From contig NZ_FOQT01000001.1 of assembly GCF_900113805.1 (NCBI RefSeq), positions 310,001-374,000 on the forward strand: a stretch of DNA of 64,000 nt. The letters are read 5' to 3'. Shown one piece after another: positions 26,488 through 35,794 of the stretch. The stretch is from Halpernia frigidisoli (lineage in GTDB: Bacteria; Bacteroidota; Bacteroidia; Flavobacteriales; Weeksellaceae). Position numbers and translations under genes: made by a program. How positions within the stretch are numbered: position 1 is the first letter of the stretch; the number at the start of each line of letters is the position of its first letter. Under the pieces are notes generated by a model. It ran no database searches, had not been told where the DNA came from, and saw only the letters and a program-made list of their open reading frames with translations.

Positions 26488-27417
26488 TTATTTTATCGTC
26501 CTATACCTTTTTATTAGAACTAATATTTCTTTTTGATCTAATTGAATTTTATTTTTCTTGCAAATTGATAATACATATTTAAATTTTGAAGATTGATTAA
26601 ATGATAAAAATGCTTTTTTTTCCATAACGGTCATAACTTCTGTAATATTTAAATCGAATTCCTCTTTAGACATATTCACATTTTTGATGAAGTCGTTTAT
26701 TATTTCTTTAATATTAGCACTTGTCATTTCAATTTTAATATTTTCCATTTCTTTGAATTCAGACTTGTGAAGAGAATCTTGTTTTTCAGAAAACCATTTA
26801 TAAAAATTATTCACCTTGTTGAAATAAGTTGTAGACACTAAAAATAAATCGATGTTTTTGTCATGTTTTGAAATGTATTCTTTCGCTAATGATTTCCAAC
26901 CTGAAAATTGTTGCAAATCTGAAACAGAAATCATTACTCTACGTTGGTAATTTCTATCTTTTGATAATAAATTGGTAACAACTGAAATACTTGGTGCTTT
27001 GAAATGCTGAAGATATTGTCGAAAATTTCTAATAAATGTAGAAACTTCGTCATTTGTAAATGTTAGTTCTATTTTTTTAATAAATTCTTTCTTAAATAAT
27101 TCGTTATCATCATATAAATCATTTACAAAAACCCGAGTGTGATCAATTAAAGATTGTGCGGATGCAAGAAAGTTATGTAAAAATCTTAAAGTTTCAATTT
27201 GAACTTCCCTTAATTTTTCTCTATTTTCAACTGAATGAATTTCTTGGGAGCCTTTAGGATTAGTTTGTAATTCTATCTGATTAATAAGTTGATTGTAATT
27301 TTCGGTAAATATGTAAGTCGATAGTGAAAATAAATTTATTTTTTTACTAATGATATAACCTTTACTCTGTTTAAGTTTTTCTAAAAGTTGAAAATATCTA
27401 AGTACTTTATCTTCCAT
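26488..27417 (-). CDS. Hypothetical protein with a HEPN-like RNxxxxxxH segment
   Basis: I do not recognise a named family. The 309-residue protein is soluble, mostly helical by composition and rich in Lys, Asn and Phe. Residues 130-138 read RNFRQYLQH, giving an R-x4-H motif like the catalytic motif of HEPN ribonucleases. It is followed by KAPSISV, and preceded at residues 84-94 by an LASAQSLIDHT helix of the sort found in HEPN four-helix bundles. It lies downstream of a tiny membrane-peptide gene and has lower GC than its neighbours. A defence or toxin role is possible but only inferred. Confidence 0.55.
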   Translation of the reverse strand: MEDKVLRYFQLLEKLKQSKGYIISKKINLFSLSTYIFTENYNQLINQIELQTNPKGSQEIHSVENREKLREVQIETLRFLHNFLASAQSLIDHTRVFVNDLYDDNELFKKEFIKKIELTFTNDEVSTFIRNFRQYLQHFKAPSISVVTNLLSKDRNYQRRVMISVSDLQQFSGWKSLAKEYISKHDKNIDLFLVSTTYFNKVNNFYKWFSEKQDSLHKSEFKEMENIKIEMTSANIKEIINDFIKNVNMSKEEFDLNITEVMTVMEKKAFLSFNQSSKFKYVLSICKKNKIQLDQKEILVLIKRYRTIK

Positions 27418-27447
27418 AAAATTTTATTTATTCTTATCATCTAAAAA

Positions 27448-27558
27448 TTATGCAGGATGCAAAGCAAAGCAATACGAAACATATAAATCTATTAAATAAT
27501 ATAATATCAGAATAGTTAAAATAACCACACAAATAATTTTAAAATATTTTTTATTCAT
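27448..27558 (-). CDS. Possible 36-residue single-pass membrane peptide
   Basis: A short minus-strand frame from ATG 27558 encodes MNKKYFK, a hydrophobic stretch of about 17 residues, then DLYVSYCFALHPA. It has the basic N-terminus and one membrane helix typical of small hydrophobic proteins. It ends 30 bases upstream of the 309-residue hypothetical on the same strand, so they could be co-transcribed. Short AT-rich frames like this can arise by chance. Confidence 0.35.
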   Translation of the reverse strand: MNKKYFKIICVVILTILILYYLIDLYVSYCFALHPA

Positions 27559-27569
27559 TTTTTTAAAAT

Positions 27570-28328
27570 CTAAATCTCCACCAATATCGGACAATGATCA
27601 GAATGTTTTACCTGTCCTAAAATTTCAGCAGATTTTATTTTTTTCGCTAATCCTTTGGTGACGAAATGGTAGTCCAAACGCCAACCTTTGTTATTTGCAC
27701 GGGAATTGGCGCGGTAACTCCACCAGGAAAATTGTTGGGAATCCGGATTCATTTCGCGGAAACTGTCTGTGAGATTGCATTCTTTCATAAAGTTGGTCAT
27801 CCATTCTCTTTCCATGGGTAAAAATCCGGAAGTGTTTGCTAAACCTTTTGGATTGTGAATGTCAATGGCTTCATGGCAAATATTGAAATCGCCGCAAATA
27901 ATAAGATTGGGAATTTTGTTTTGTAATTCTTTGATGTAATTTAAAAAATCATGGCAAAACTGCATTTTAAATTCTAATCGGTCAATATTTGACGCCGAAG
28001 GAACGTAAACTGAAAGCACCGAAAAATCTTCAAAATCAGCGCGCATAATTCTGCCTTCATTGTCGTAACTTTCTATGCCGCAACCAATTTCAATGTGTTT
28101 TGGGGCAACTTTAGACGCAATTCCAACACCGCTGTAACCTTTTTTTTGCGCAGAATGCCAGGTGCTGAAATAACCGGCTTTTTCTAAACTTTCAATATCG
28201 ATCTGGTCAGATCCGGCTTTGCTTTCCTGAATGCAGATGACGTCTGGATCTTCGGTTTTTAGCCAACCGAGAAAGTCTTTTGTAAAAGCAGCGCGGATTC
28301 CGTTGACGTTATAGGAAATTATTTTCAT
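27570..28328 (-). CDS. xth: Exodeoxyribonuclease III
   Basis: The 252-residue protein is an EEP-family exonuclease III/AP endonuclease, which cuts abasic sites and trims 3' ends during base-excision repair. The metal-binding YNVNGIRAA and CIQESK motifs at the N-terminus, GDFNI in the middle, and the C-terminal WRLDYHFVTKGL and SDHCPI motifs are all present. The length fits. It stands alone on the minus strand, followed upstream by 678 bases of repeats. Confidence 0.94.
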   Translation of the reverse strand: MKIISYNVNGIRAAFTKDFLGWLKTEDPDVICIQESKAGSDQIDIESLEKAGYFSTWHSAQKKGYSGVGIASKVAPKHIEIGCGIESYDNEGRIMRADFEDFSVLSVYVPSASNIDRLEFKMQFCHDFLNYIKELQNKIPNLIICGDFNICHEAIDIHNPKGLANTSGFLPMEREWMTNFMKECNLTDSFREMNPDSQQFSWWSYRANSRANNKGWRLDYHFVTKGLAKKIKSAEILGQVKHSDHCPILVEI

Positions 28329-29006
28329 GTTTTTTATTATTTGTTTTTGTCATTCTGACGATGGAAGAATCTTTATTAGCCAAATATTCTCCGTTTCGAT
28401 TTTCTATATTCAGAATGACAATGTTAAATTTTAATTATTTAAAACCAAATTTACAAATATCTTTTATGAAAATTTCTTGTATTTATTTTGTTCTTTTTTC
28501 TTGATAAAAAAGAACCAAAAAATCAAGAGTGGAATCTCACCTAAAAATTAAAATTTAAACCTAAAATTTTTGAATTGACTCACAGAACTTCGTCGAATCA
28601 CTTCGTTAGGTTTCGGGCGGAAAGTTCAATTTTTTTCTGAGTTATTTGTTATTTGCCGCCACTCAAACAGAAAAAATTTCATAAAGGTTTAAAATCAAAT
28701 ATTCTTAACGGCTCCGTTTCCGAGGTCGTATATGAATGTTATTTGATACTTATTCTCCTTTCGGAAAATGAAAAAATCTTCTTTTTTAGCCGCGGCTGAA
28801 ACGGCATCCTTTTTTGGCGCGAGCGAAGCGAGCGCCAAAAAAGATAGAGTGGAAGACGGGAAGACTTTTCGGAAAAAGCAAAATCTTCTTGCTCCTAAAT
28901 TTCCCACTAATTAAGTTTTCGAAAATCTTTAAGCGAATTGTTTTTCCAGCGTTGATTTTATGTGATTTTTTTGGTTTATATTTATTTAAAATTTTCAATT
29001 TAAGAC
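28329..29006. other. 678-base gene-free region filled with repeat elements
   Basis: No gene is supported. At 28349-28421 GTCATTCTGA and TCAGAATGAC form widely spaced inverted arms. At 28480-28525 TTGATAAAAAAGAACC and nearby ATCAAG recall a common flavobacterial dispersed repeat. At 28809-28843 a hairpin CTTTTTTGGCGC / GCGCCAAAAAAG encloses a GAGCGAAGCGA loop. The flanks GTGGAAGACGGG and CGGCTCCG suggest one composite repeat with several stems. Confidence 0.6.
28809..28843. repeat. Strong palindrome with GC-rich stem (dispersed repeat core)
   Basis: CTTTTTTGGCGC at 28809-28820 pairs exactly with GCGCCAAAAAAG at 28832-28843 around an 11-base loop. It resembles a bidirectional terminator but sits inside a longer repeat-like sequence rather than right after a gene. 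Confidence 0.7.
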
Positions 29007-29645
29007 ATGAAGAACTTTTATATATTTCTATTTTTTCTGATTTTTTCTAACAGCTTTGCACAAAAATCCACGATTAATTTCGACGATATAAAAACGAATG
29101 TGAATGATTCTGCATCAAAATATTTTTATGACCGATTGGTTTACAGATTTCAGTATGACCCGACAATGCTGGATTCTTTGGAAATGAAACATCTGTATTA
29201 CGGTAAATTTTATTCAAAATATAAGAGTGCGCCGCTTAATGTGGACAAGTTAAATTTTGTAAAAAGTTTTAAAAAAGCCAGTCTTACTGAGAATGTAAAA
29301 GCGGCGGACGCTTTGTTATTTAAAGATCCAACTGATCTGGAAGTTTTGGCAATTTTGCTACAGGTTTATTCACGGGAAAGTGAGGAAGCTGCTGATTTTG
29401 GTTTGCGCGCGATGCAATTGAAACTTTTGATAGAAACCATTTTGAAATCTGGGACGAATGATAATGAAAATCTTGAGTTTACGGTAATGTCGATTCCGGA
29501 TGAATATGTTTTGGCGGGTTTTTTAAAAGTAAATCTGCAAACTTATAGACGATCTTCAAAAATGGCTGAAGATGCTACGTACGACCGTTGGAAAGACGGT
29601 AAAAAGCAATTGATCTTTAAAGTGATGCAGGATAATGAACTTTAA
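29007..29645 (+). CDS. DUF4919-domain exported protein
   Basis: The 212-residue product starts with a Sec signal peptide ending NSFAQ, so it is exported to the periplasm or beyond. The mature part contains YDPTMLDSLEMKHLYYGKFYSKY and a TPR-like helical region (ADALLFKDPTDLEVLAILLQVYSR) characteristic of the uncharacterised Bacteroidetes family DUF4919. No catalytic residues are apparent. It stands alone and converges on a thioesterase-like gene 4 bases beyond its stop. Confidence 0.7.
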   Translation: MKNFYIFLFFLIFSNSFAQKSTINFDDIKTNVNDSASKYFYDRLVYRFQYDPTMLDSLEMKHLYYGKFYSKYKSAPLNVDKLNFVKSFKKASLTENVKAADALLFKDPTDLEVLAILLQVYSRESEEAADFGLRAMQLKLLIETILKSGTNDNENLEFTVMSIPDEYVLAGFLKVNLQTYRRSSKMAEDATYDRWKDGKKQLIFKVMQDNEL

Positions 29646-29649
29646 AAAA

Positions 29650-30099
29650 TCAGTTTTTCACTTTAAAACTCCATTTAAAAGAGAATTTTGAAACAATTTC
29701 ACCCATCTCATTAATGCCGGTTGAAAATAACATCAGTTCGACGCCTTCGCCAGTTTCAATCGCTTGTTGAATTGCGTTGTCAATATCTCTTCCCTGATTA
29801 CATTTAAAAATAATTTTTCCGGTTGCTTTTTTGGTGAATTCGGCATCTTGTTCAGTTACCAGCATTGAAATTTTTTGTTTGGATTTTCTGATTTTTTCCG
29901 CGCACATTATTCCGGTAGAAAATTCTGCGGCCATTCCCTGAACCGCCCAGAACATAGAATTGAATGGGTTTTGGCTAAACCAGCTTAATTTTACTTTCGT
30001 CTGACATTCTTCCTTTTTTAAAGATTCTAAACGAACGCCCGCCAAATAGGAAATGGGGATTTTTGCCAGTAAATAAAGGTGGAATTGAAGCTTTGTCAT
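29650..30099 (-). CDS. DUF4442-domain hotdog-fold protein (thioesterase-like)
   Basis: The 149-residue protein matches the DUF4442 branch of hotdog-fold proteins: an N-terminal LAKIPISYLAGVRLESL helix, NPFNSMFWAVQGMAAEFSTGIMC as the central hotdog helix, and KISMLVTEQDAEFTKKATGKIIF as the following strands. Relatives are probable acyl-CoA thioesterases, but catalytic residues are not established for this subfamily. It is encoded opposite and nearly touching the DUF4919 gene. Confidence 0.78.
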   Translation of the reverse strand: MTKLQFHLYLLAKIPISYLAGVRLESLKKEECQTKVKLSWFSQNPFNSMFWAVQGMAAEFSTGIMCAEKIRKSKQKISMLVTEQDAEFTKKATGKIIFKCNQGRDIDNAIQQAIETGEGVELMLFSTGINEMGEIVSKFSFKWSFKVKN

Positions 30100-30160
30100 T
30101 AAACAAATTTATATATTTTTAGAAAAGAAAGCGAAGAATTCTTTATCCGTTAAATAGTAT

Positions 30161-30385
30161 TTAAACTTCGAAATCATCTGATTCAAATTTTTCGTTTTGA
30201 ATTTCAACCGCTTTTTCAAAATCGCTTTCATTCACAAGCAATTCTTAATTCTGCAAAAATGATAAACCGTAAGCTACATTATTTATAAATTCGTTTTCTA
30301 TAAAAGAATCAATATTTCTGGAAGAAAGTTTTGATTTTAAAAGTTCAATCTCATAAAGAAAGGAAGATTGCAATATTTTTTTCAT
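30161..30385 (-). pseudogene. Small DUF2007-like protein gene broken by an in-frame TAA
   Basis: ATG 30385 opens a 75-codon frame reading MKKILQSSFLYEIELLKSKL and later ELLVNESDFEKAVEIQNEKFE, ending at TAA 30161. Codon 47 (30245-30247) is TAA. The ends of the product resemble DUF2007 putative signal-transducing proteins, where an ELxVxExDFEKA tail is usual. The resemblance continues past the stop in the same frame, so the gene looks recently broken. A terminator for the M3 peptidase gene lies 25 bases to the right. Confidence 0.5.
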
Positions 30386-30410
30386 TAAATAAAGATAAGG
30401 TATTTTTTAA

Positions 30411-30445
30411 AAAAAACCGCTCTACAGAATGTAGAACGGTTTAAG
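30411..30445 (-). terminator. Intrinsic terminator downstream of the M3 peptidase gene
   Basis: AAACCG-TCTAC and GTAGA-CGGTTT form an imperfect stem around AGAAT. On the minus strand it is followed by a T run. Confidence 0.65.
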
Positions 30446-30457
30446 ATATTTGTAAAA

Positions 30458-32611
30458 TTATTTTATAAAACCTTTGTCTTTCAGCAAAGGCGTTATGGTT
30501 GGATTTCTTTCTGCAAAATCTTTGTAAGCTTCATTCAGGTCTTTTGAATTCCCGACAGATAAAATATATTTTCTAAATCTATCACCATTTTCACGCGTCA
30601 TTCCGCCATGTTTGGTGATATAATCCCAGGCGTCAGATTTCAGAAGATCGCTCCACATATAAGCATAATAGCCAGCTGCGTAACCGCCGCCCCAAATATG
30701 AGCAAAATAAGGCGTATGATATCTCGGCGGAACTGCCTCTAAAGTAAAACCATATTGATCTAATATAGTTTTTTCCATCTCTAAAGCCGGTTTAAACTGA
30801 GATTTGTCGGTCACAGAATGCCAGGCCATATCTAAAGTTGCAGCAGAAACTAATTCCGTACTTGCATAACCTTCATTAAAAGTAGCTGCTTTTTTAATTT
30901 TATCAATTAAAACCTGCGGAATTGGCTGTTTTGTTTGATACTGTAAAGCGTAATTTTTTAGAATTGAAGGTTCCAAAGCAAAAAACTCATTTATTTGAGA
31001 AGGGAATTCTACGAAATCTCTTGGAACTGAAGTTCCGGAAATAGTTTCATATTTCTGACTTGCAAACATACCGTGCAAACTATGTCCAAATTCGTGGAAC
31101 ATCGTTGTCACATCATCAAAAGAAATTAATGAAGGTTTTCCCGGGGCAGGTTTTTGGAAATTAAAAACATTTACAATTACTGGTTTTGTGCCGTTCACGT
31201 AAGATTGATTTACAAAATTATTCATCCACGCGCCGCCGCCTTTATTGCTTCTTGTAAAGAAATCAAGGTAGTAAATAGCGAGTGATTTTCCGTCTCTGTC
31301 AAAAACTTCATAGGCTTTAACGTCTGACTGATAAACTGGAAGATCTTTTCTTTCTTTAAAAGTAATGCCGTAAAATTCTTTTGCAGCATAAAAAACACCT
31401 TTTTCTAAAACCGTATTGACTTCAAAATATGGTTTTATCTCGCTTTCATCAAGGTCATATTTTGCTTTTCGAACCTGCTCAGAATAAAAATTCCAGTCCC
31501 ACGGTTCTACTTTAAAACCACCTTTTTGTTTGTCAATTATTGCCTGAATATCTGCTGCTTCTACTTTTGCCTGAGCCACAGCAGGAGTTCCCAATTGTGA
31601 TAAAAGGTTTAAAGCATTTTCTGGTTTTTTTGCCATTTGATCTAAAAGGTTCAATTCTGCGTAAGATTTTTTACCCATCAGATGTGCTTTTTCCATTCTG
31701 AGCAAAGCAATTTTTTCTAAAGTCGAACGTGTGTCATTTGCATCACCTTTTTGAGCTCTTACAACGGAAGCTTTAAATAACTTCTCACGCGTTGCTCTTA
31801 CTTTTAAATTTTGAAGTAACGGTTGCTGAGTTGTATTTAATAAAGTTAGTTGGTACATTCCGTCGTGTCCAGCATCTGTTGCATCTTTTTTTGCCGCAGC
31901 CAATTCATCAGCGGATAAACCGTCTAATTCTTTAACGTTAGAAATTAAAACCGCACCGTTTTTTCTAGCTTCAAGTAATTTTGTTGTAAAAGTGGTAGAA
32001 AGTGTTGCTAATTCTGCATTGATCTTTTTCATCTCCACTTTTTGCGCATCGGTAAGATTTGCGCCAGCCAGTTCGAATCGTTCTTTGTAAACCTCTATCA
32101 AACGCAGATCTTCAGCATCAAGACCTTTTGTGTCAAGTGCTTTCATTCTGTTTAAAATAGAAGAATTTAAATAAATTTTATCATTGTGTGCTGCAAAAAC
32201 CGGTGCATAATCAGCTTCTATTTTTTGCAAAGTCGGGTTGGTATTTGAACCTGATAAATTGTAGAAAACGATCATTGCCCGCTTCAAAACCTGTCCGCTG
32301 TTTTCTAAAGCCAGAACTGTATTTTGGAAAGTTGGAGTTGCTTTGTTATTTGCAATTGCATCAATTTCCTGCTCATTAATTTTTAAACCGTAGTCAAAAG
32401 CAGGTTTAAAATCAGAATCTTTTATCTTATCAAATTCCGGTGCTTCATATTGAAGCTGACTTTTTTTAGCAAAAGGATTTACAAAAACTGAATCACTTTG
32501 CATTGTGGTAGAATTTTTCATAACTGGTTTCGGTGGAATTGGTTTAACGCTGGAACAGGAAATGCCAAGTCCCAAAGAAGAAATCAAAACTACAGATGTA
32601 ATATTTTTCAT
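30458..32611 (-). CDS. M3-family metallopeptidase lipoprotein (peptidyl-dipeptidase Dcp-like)
   Basis: The 717-residue protein has a lipoprotein signal (SLGLGISC) and an all-helical M3 peptidase body. The zinc site is His506-Glu-Phe-Gly-His510 in MFHEFGHSLHGMF, with the third ligand region EFPSQINEFFALEP downstream. The late GGGYAAGYYAYMWSDLL segment is diagnostic of Dcp/oligopeptidase A relatives. Dcp removes C-terminal dipeptides. The lipid anchor implies periplasmic or outer-membrane peptide digestion. It is divergent from the head-GIN gene and complements the M13 peptidase at 33.6 kb. Confidence 0.92.
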   Translation of the reverse strand: MKNITSVVLISSLGLGISCSSVKPIPPKPVMKNSTTMQSDSVFVNPFAKKSQLQYEAPEFDKIKDSDFKPAFDYGLKINEQEIDAIANNKATPTFQNTVLALENSGQVLKRAMIVFYNLSGSNTNPTLQKIEADYAPVFAAHNDKIYLNSSILNRMKALDTKGLDAEDLRLIEVYKERFELAGANLTDAQKVEMKKINAELATLSTTFTTKLLEARKNGAVLISNVKELDGLSADELAAAKKDATDAGHDGMYQLTLLNTTQQPLLQNLKVRATREKLFKASVVRAQKGDANDTRSTLEKIALLRMEKAHLMGKKSYAELNLLDQMAKKPENALNLLSQLGTPAVAQAKVEAADIQAIIDKQKGGFKVEPWDWNFYSEQVRKAKYDLDESEIKPYFEVNTVLEKGVFYAAKEFYGITFKERKDLPVYQSDVKAYEVFDRDGKSLAIYYLDFFTRSNKGGGAWMNNFVNQSYVNGTKPVIVNVFNFQKPAPGKPSLISFDDVTTMFHEFGHSLHGMFASQKYETISGTSVPRDFVEFPSQINEFFALEPSILKNYALQYQTKQPIPQVLIDKIKKAATFNEGYASTELVSAATLDMAWHSVTDKSQFKPALEMEKTILDQYGFTLEAVPPRYHTPYFAHIWGGGYAAGYYAYMWSDLLKSDAWDYITKHGGMTRENGDRFRKYILSVGNSKDLNEAYKDFAERNPTITPLLKDKGFIK

Positions 32612-32687
32612 TGTTAAGTTGTTATATTTTTAGAGGTCTAAATATACTATTTTTATCTAAAATTAATTAACCAATAAAACAACAGCT

Positions 32688-33515
32688 ATGAAAACCAACA
32701 AAATTCTTTTTTTAATTCCTTTTGCTTTGCTCACATCGTGCAGCATTAAAATAAATGACAAAGGACAGGATTCTGACAGCATGGGGAATCTCTTCTCAAA
32801 TTCAAAATCAATTAATGGAACAGGTGATGTTCAGGAAAAAACTTACAATTTAAGTTTTGATGAATTAAAAGTTTCCAGCAGTATTAATGCGGAAGTTATA
32901 AAATCAGATGTTGAAAAAATTGTTATTTCGGCGCCATCGGATTTATTAAATGAAGTTTGGGTCGAGCAAAGCGGCAATAAGGTTCACATTCATTTTAAAC
33001 CAAATTTAAATATCAGAAATTCTGACAGGGTAAAAGCAACCATTTACGCGAAAGATTTTAGTAAATTATCAGCAAGTTCCAGCGGGATAATTGTGGTAAA
33101 AGATAAATTTACACAAGATAATATGGATATTGATGTTTCAAGTTCCGGAAGTATCGAAGGCGATCTGGAAGCTAATAATTTAAATCTTCAAATCTCCAGC
33201 AGCGGAGATTTTAAAGGAAAATTATGGGCGGTGGATTTTAGCGGAGAGATTTCATCTTCGGGAGATGCTACAATTTCCGGGTCTTCTACAAATTCTAAAT
33301 TTAGAGTTTCTTCTTCAGGAAAGTTAGATGCGAGAAATTTTACTACAAAAAATGCTGATTTACAAGCTTCAAGTTCTGGTGATATTGCGATGAAAGTTTC
33401 CAATACATTAAATGCTTCAGCAAGTTCCAGCGGAGGTATTGATATTCAAAAAACAGGAAATTTAAATATTCAAAACAGAAAAGAGAGTAGTGGCGGCTCT
33501 GTAAATGTGAGATAA
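32688..33515 (+). CDS. DUF2807 head-GIN-domain lipoprotein
   Basis: The 275-residue product starts with a lipoprotein signal (ALLTSCS) and then has repeated short beta units built around SSSG (LSASSSGIIVV, DVSSSGSIEG, QISSSGDFKG, RVSSSGKLDA, QASSSGDIAM). This is the right-handed beta-helix of the putative auto-transporter adhesin head-GIN family (DUF2807). These proteins are exported and their role is unknown; surface binding is often suggested. It diverges from the M3 peptidase gene by 76 bases and is followed by a long terminator hairpin. Confidence 0.87.
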   Translation: MKTNKILFLIPFALLTSCSIKINDKGQDSDSMGNLFSNSKSINGTGDVQEKTYNLSFDELKVSSSINAEVIKSDVEKIVISAPSDLLNEVWVEQSGNKVHIHFKPNLNIRNSDRVKATIYAKDFSKLSASSSGIIVVKDKFTQDNMDIDVSSSGSIEGDLEANNLNLQISSSGDFKGKLWAVDFSGEISSSGDATISGSSTNSKFRVSSSGKLDARNFTTKNADLQASSSGDIAMKVSNTLNASASSSGGIDIQKTGNLNIQNRKESSGGSVNVR

Positions 33516-33535
33516 CTTATAAATGATAATTTGGC

Positions 33536-33595
33536 ATTCAGGTACTATTTAAATTTTTTTTATCAAATTTAAATATTACCTGAATTTTTTTTATT
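33536..33595 (+). terminator. Long intrinsic terminator
   Basis: ATTCAGGTA-TATTTAAATTT pairs with AAATTTAAATA-TACCTGAAT around an 8-base loop and ends in eight T. It follows the DUF2807 gene. Confidence 0.85.
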
Positions 33596-33653
33596 TAATA
33601 CGTAACATATTAAAACTACCTCCGACTATTATAGTAAAATAAACCCTTTCAAT

Positions 33654-35738
33654 ATGAAAAATTTTAATATTGGTGTTTTAGCTTTTTTAGGAATTATTTC
33701 ATTTAGTAATGTCACAGCGCAAAAAACTAAAATGACGAAAAATACTTCTCAAAAACAATTTAAAGCAATGCCACAAGTTTCAGAAGCAGGTCTTAATCTT
33801 GCTGAAATGGACAAATCTGTGCGTCCGCAGGACAATTTTTACGATTATGTAAACGGTTCCTGGATGAAAACTGCAAAAATTCCTTCCGATAAAACCAGTT
33901 GGGGAAGTTTCAACAAATTAGCCGAAGACACAGATGATCATTCTATGTCTATCTTAAATTCTCTTCTTTCTGAAAAATTTGCTGCAAACAGTGAAGGTCA
34001 GAAAATTCAGGATCTTTATGCCTCTTATATGGATACTTCAAAAAGAGATGCCGACGGAATTAATCCAATAAAATCTGATTTAGCGCAAATTGATGCCATT
34101 CAGAATCTTGCAGATTTTCAAAAATATATTGATGCTGCTACAGCAAAAGGCGATAATCCTTTCTACGGTTGGGGAATTGATGCAGATTTGAAAGACTCAA
34201 AAATGAACGCTGTTTATTTAGGCGATGCAAGTCTTGGTCTTGGTAGAGATTATTACCAAAAAACAAGTCCGAGAAATACGGAAGTTTTAGCGGAATATAC
34301 CAAATATGTTTCAACAATGTTGGGTAAATTAGGCTATACAAATTCTTCAGAAACAGCTGCAAAAATTGTTGCTTTTGAAAACAGCATGGCGCAAACTTTA
34401 CTTACGAACGAAAAACTTCGTGATTCTAATTTACAATATAACCCAAAAACTTTACCTGAACTTTCCGGGTTGGTTAATAATGTAAATCTTCCTGATTATT
34501 TAAAAAGTATCGGCGTAGATACAAACCGCGTGATCGTTGGTGAGATCAATTATTACCAAAATTTAGATAAATTTATCAATACTGCAAATCTGCCTTTAAT
34601 CAAAGATTACATGAAATTTCATTTGCTTTCCGGCAATGCACAATTTTTAAGTACAGATCTTGGTGATGCTAAATTTGATTTTTACAGCAAATATTTGAAT
34701 GGCCAAAAAGAACAACGCGCTTTAAACAAAAGAGGTTATCAATTGATTAACGGTGTTTTAGGGGAAGCTTTTGGAAAATTATATGTTGATAAATATTTTC
34801 CATCAGAAGCGAAAACTCAGATGGTAGAATTGATCGGTTATTTGAAGAAAAGTTTTACCATGCATATTAATAATTTGCAATGGATGTCTTCTACGACAAA
34901 AGAAAAAGCATTAGATAAATTAAATAAATTCACCGTAAAAGTAGCTTATCCGGATACGTGGAAAGATTATTCTAAATTAGATATAAAATCTGAGGCAAAT
35001 GGCGGTTCACTTTACAGTAATTTAGCAAATGTTGCAGCTTGGCAAAACACCAAAAATCTTGCTAAAATCGGTAAACCAGTTGACAAATCAGAGTGGGGAA
35101 TGACGCCACAAACGGTTAATGCGTATTATAATCCGGTAAATAACGAGATCGTTTTCCCGGCCGCTATTTTACAGACGCCATTCTTTAATCCAAAAGCAGA
35201 TCCTGCCGTTAATTTTGGTGGAATTGGTGCCGTTATTGGTCACGAGATGACTCATGGTTTTGATGATTCCGGCGCCCAGTTTGATGGTGACGGAAATTTA
35301 AAAGACTGGTGGACGCCGGCTGACAAAGCAAATTTTGATAAAGTAACAAAAGCATTGGCATCTCAATACAACACTTACGAACCTGTAAAAGGAACTTTCG
35401 TGAACGGAACTTTTACGAATGGTGAAAATATAGCCGATCTTGGTGGTGTAAATATCGCTTTTGATGCGCTTCAAATGTATCTAAAAGACCACGGCGCTCA
35501 ACCAAAAATCAGCGGTTATACGCAAAACCAAAGATTTTTCCTTTCCTGGGCAACCGTTTGGAGAACATTAGCGACAGATCAAAGCAAAATGAATGCAGCG
35601 AAAACAGATCCACACTCGCCTGGTTACTACAGATCTTTCGGTCCGTTGGTAAATACGGATGCTTTCTATAAGGCTTTTGATGTAAAAGCCGGCGACAAAC
35701 TTTACAAAACACCGGAGAATAGAATTAAGATCTGGTAA
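33654..35738 (+). CDS. M13-family metallopeptidase (PepO/neprilysin-like)
   Basis: The 694-residue protein has a Sec signal ending NVTAQ and is therefore periplasmic or secreted. The zinc motif His530-Glu-Met-Thr-His534 in IGHEMTHGFDDSGAQFDGDG, the ENIADLGG third-ligand motif near 580, and the closing YKTPENRIKIW are all neprilysin-family hallmarks. The early VRPQDNFYDYVNGSWMK is also typical. It degrades oligopeptides. It is transcribed alone between two strong terminators, close to the M3 peptidase, suggesting peptide scavenging. Confidence 0.94.
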   Translation: MKNFNIGVLAFLGIISFSNVTAQKTKMTKNTSQKQFKAMPQVSEAGLNLAEMDKSVRPQDNFYDYVNGSWMKTAKIPSDKTSWGSFNKLAEDTDDHSMSILNSLLSEKFAANSEGQKIQDLYASYMDTSKRDADGINPIKSDLAQIDAIQNLADFQKYIDAATAKGDNPFYGWGIDADLKDSKMNAVYLGDASLGLGRDYYQKTSPRNTEVLAEYTKYVSTMLGKLGYTNSSETAAKIVAFENSMAQTLLTNEKLRDSNLQYNPKTLPELSGLVNNVNLPDYLKSIGVDTNRVIVGEINYYQNLDKFINTANLPLIKDYMKFHLLSGNAQFLSTDLGDAKFDFYSKYLNGQKEQRALNKRGYQLINGVLGEAFGKLYVDKYFPSEAKTQMVELIGYLKKSFTMHINNLQWMSSTTKEKALDKLNKFTVKVAYPDTWKDYSKLDIKSEANGGSLYSNLANVAAWQNTKNLAKIGKPVDKSEWGMTPQTVNAYYNPVNNEIVFPAAILQTPFFNPKADPAVNFGGIGAVIGHEMTHGFDDSGAQFDGDGNLKDWWTPADKANFDKVTKALASQYNTYEPVKGTFVNGTFTNGENIADLGGVNIAFDALQMYLKDHGAQPKISGYTQNQRFFLSWATVWRTLATDQSKMNAAKTDPHSPGYYRSFGPLVNTDAFYKAFDVKAGDKLYKTPENRIKIW

Positions 35739-35757
35739 AAATTAAATTATATATTTC

Positions 35758-35791
35758 AAACCACTTTCATTTAATTGAAAGTGGTTTTTTT
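35758..35791 (+). terminator. Intrinsic terminator after the M13 peptidase gene
   Basis: AAACCACTTTCA pairs with TGAAAGTGGTTT around a 6-base loop, followed by more T. Confidence 0.9.
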
Positions 35792-35794
35792 GGG

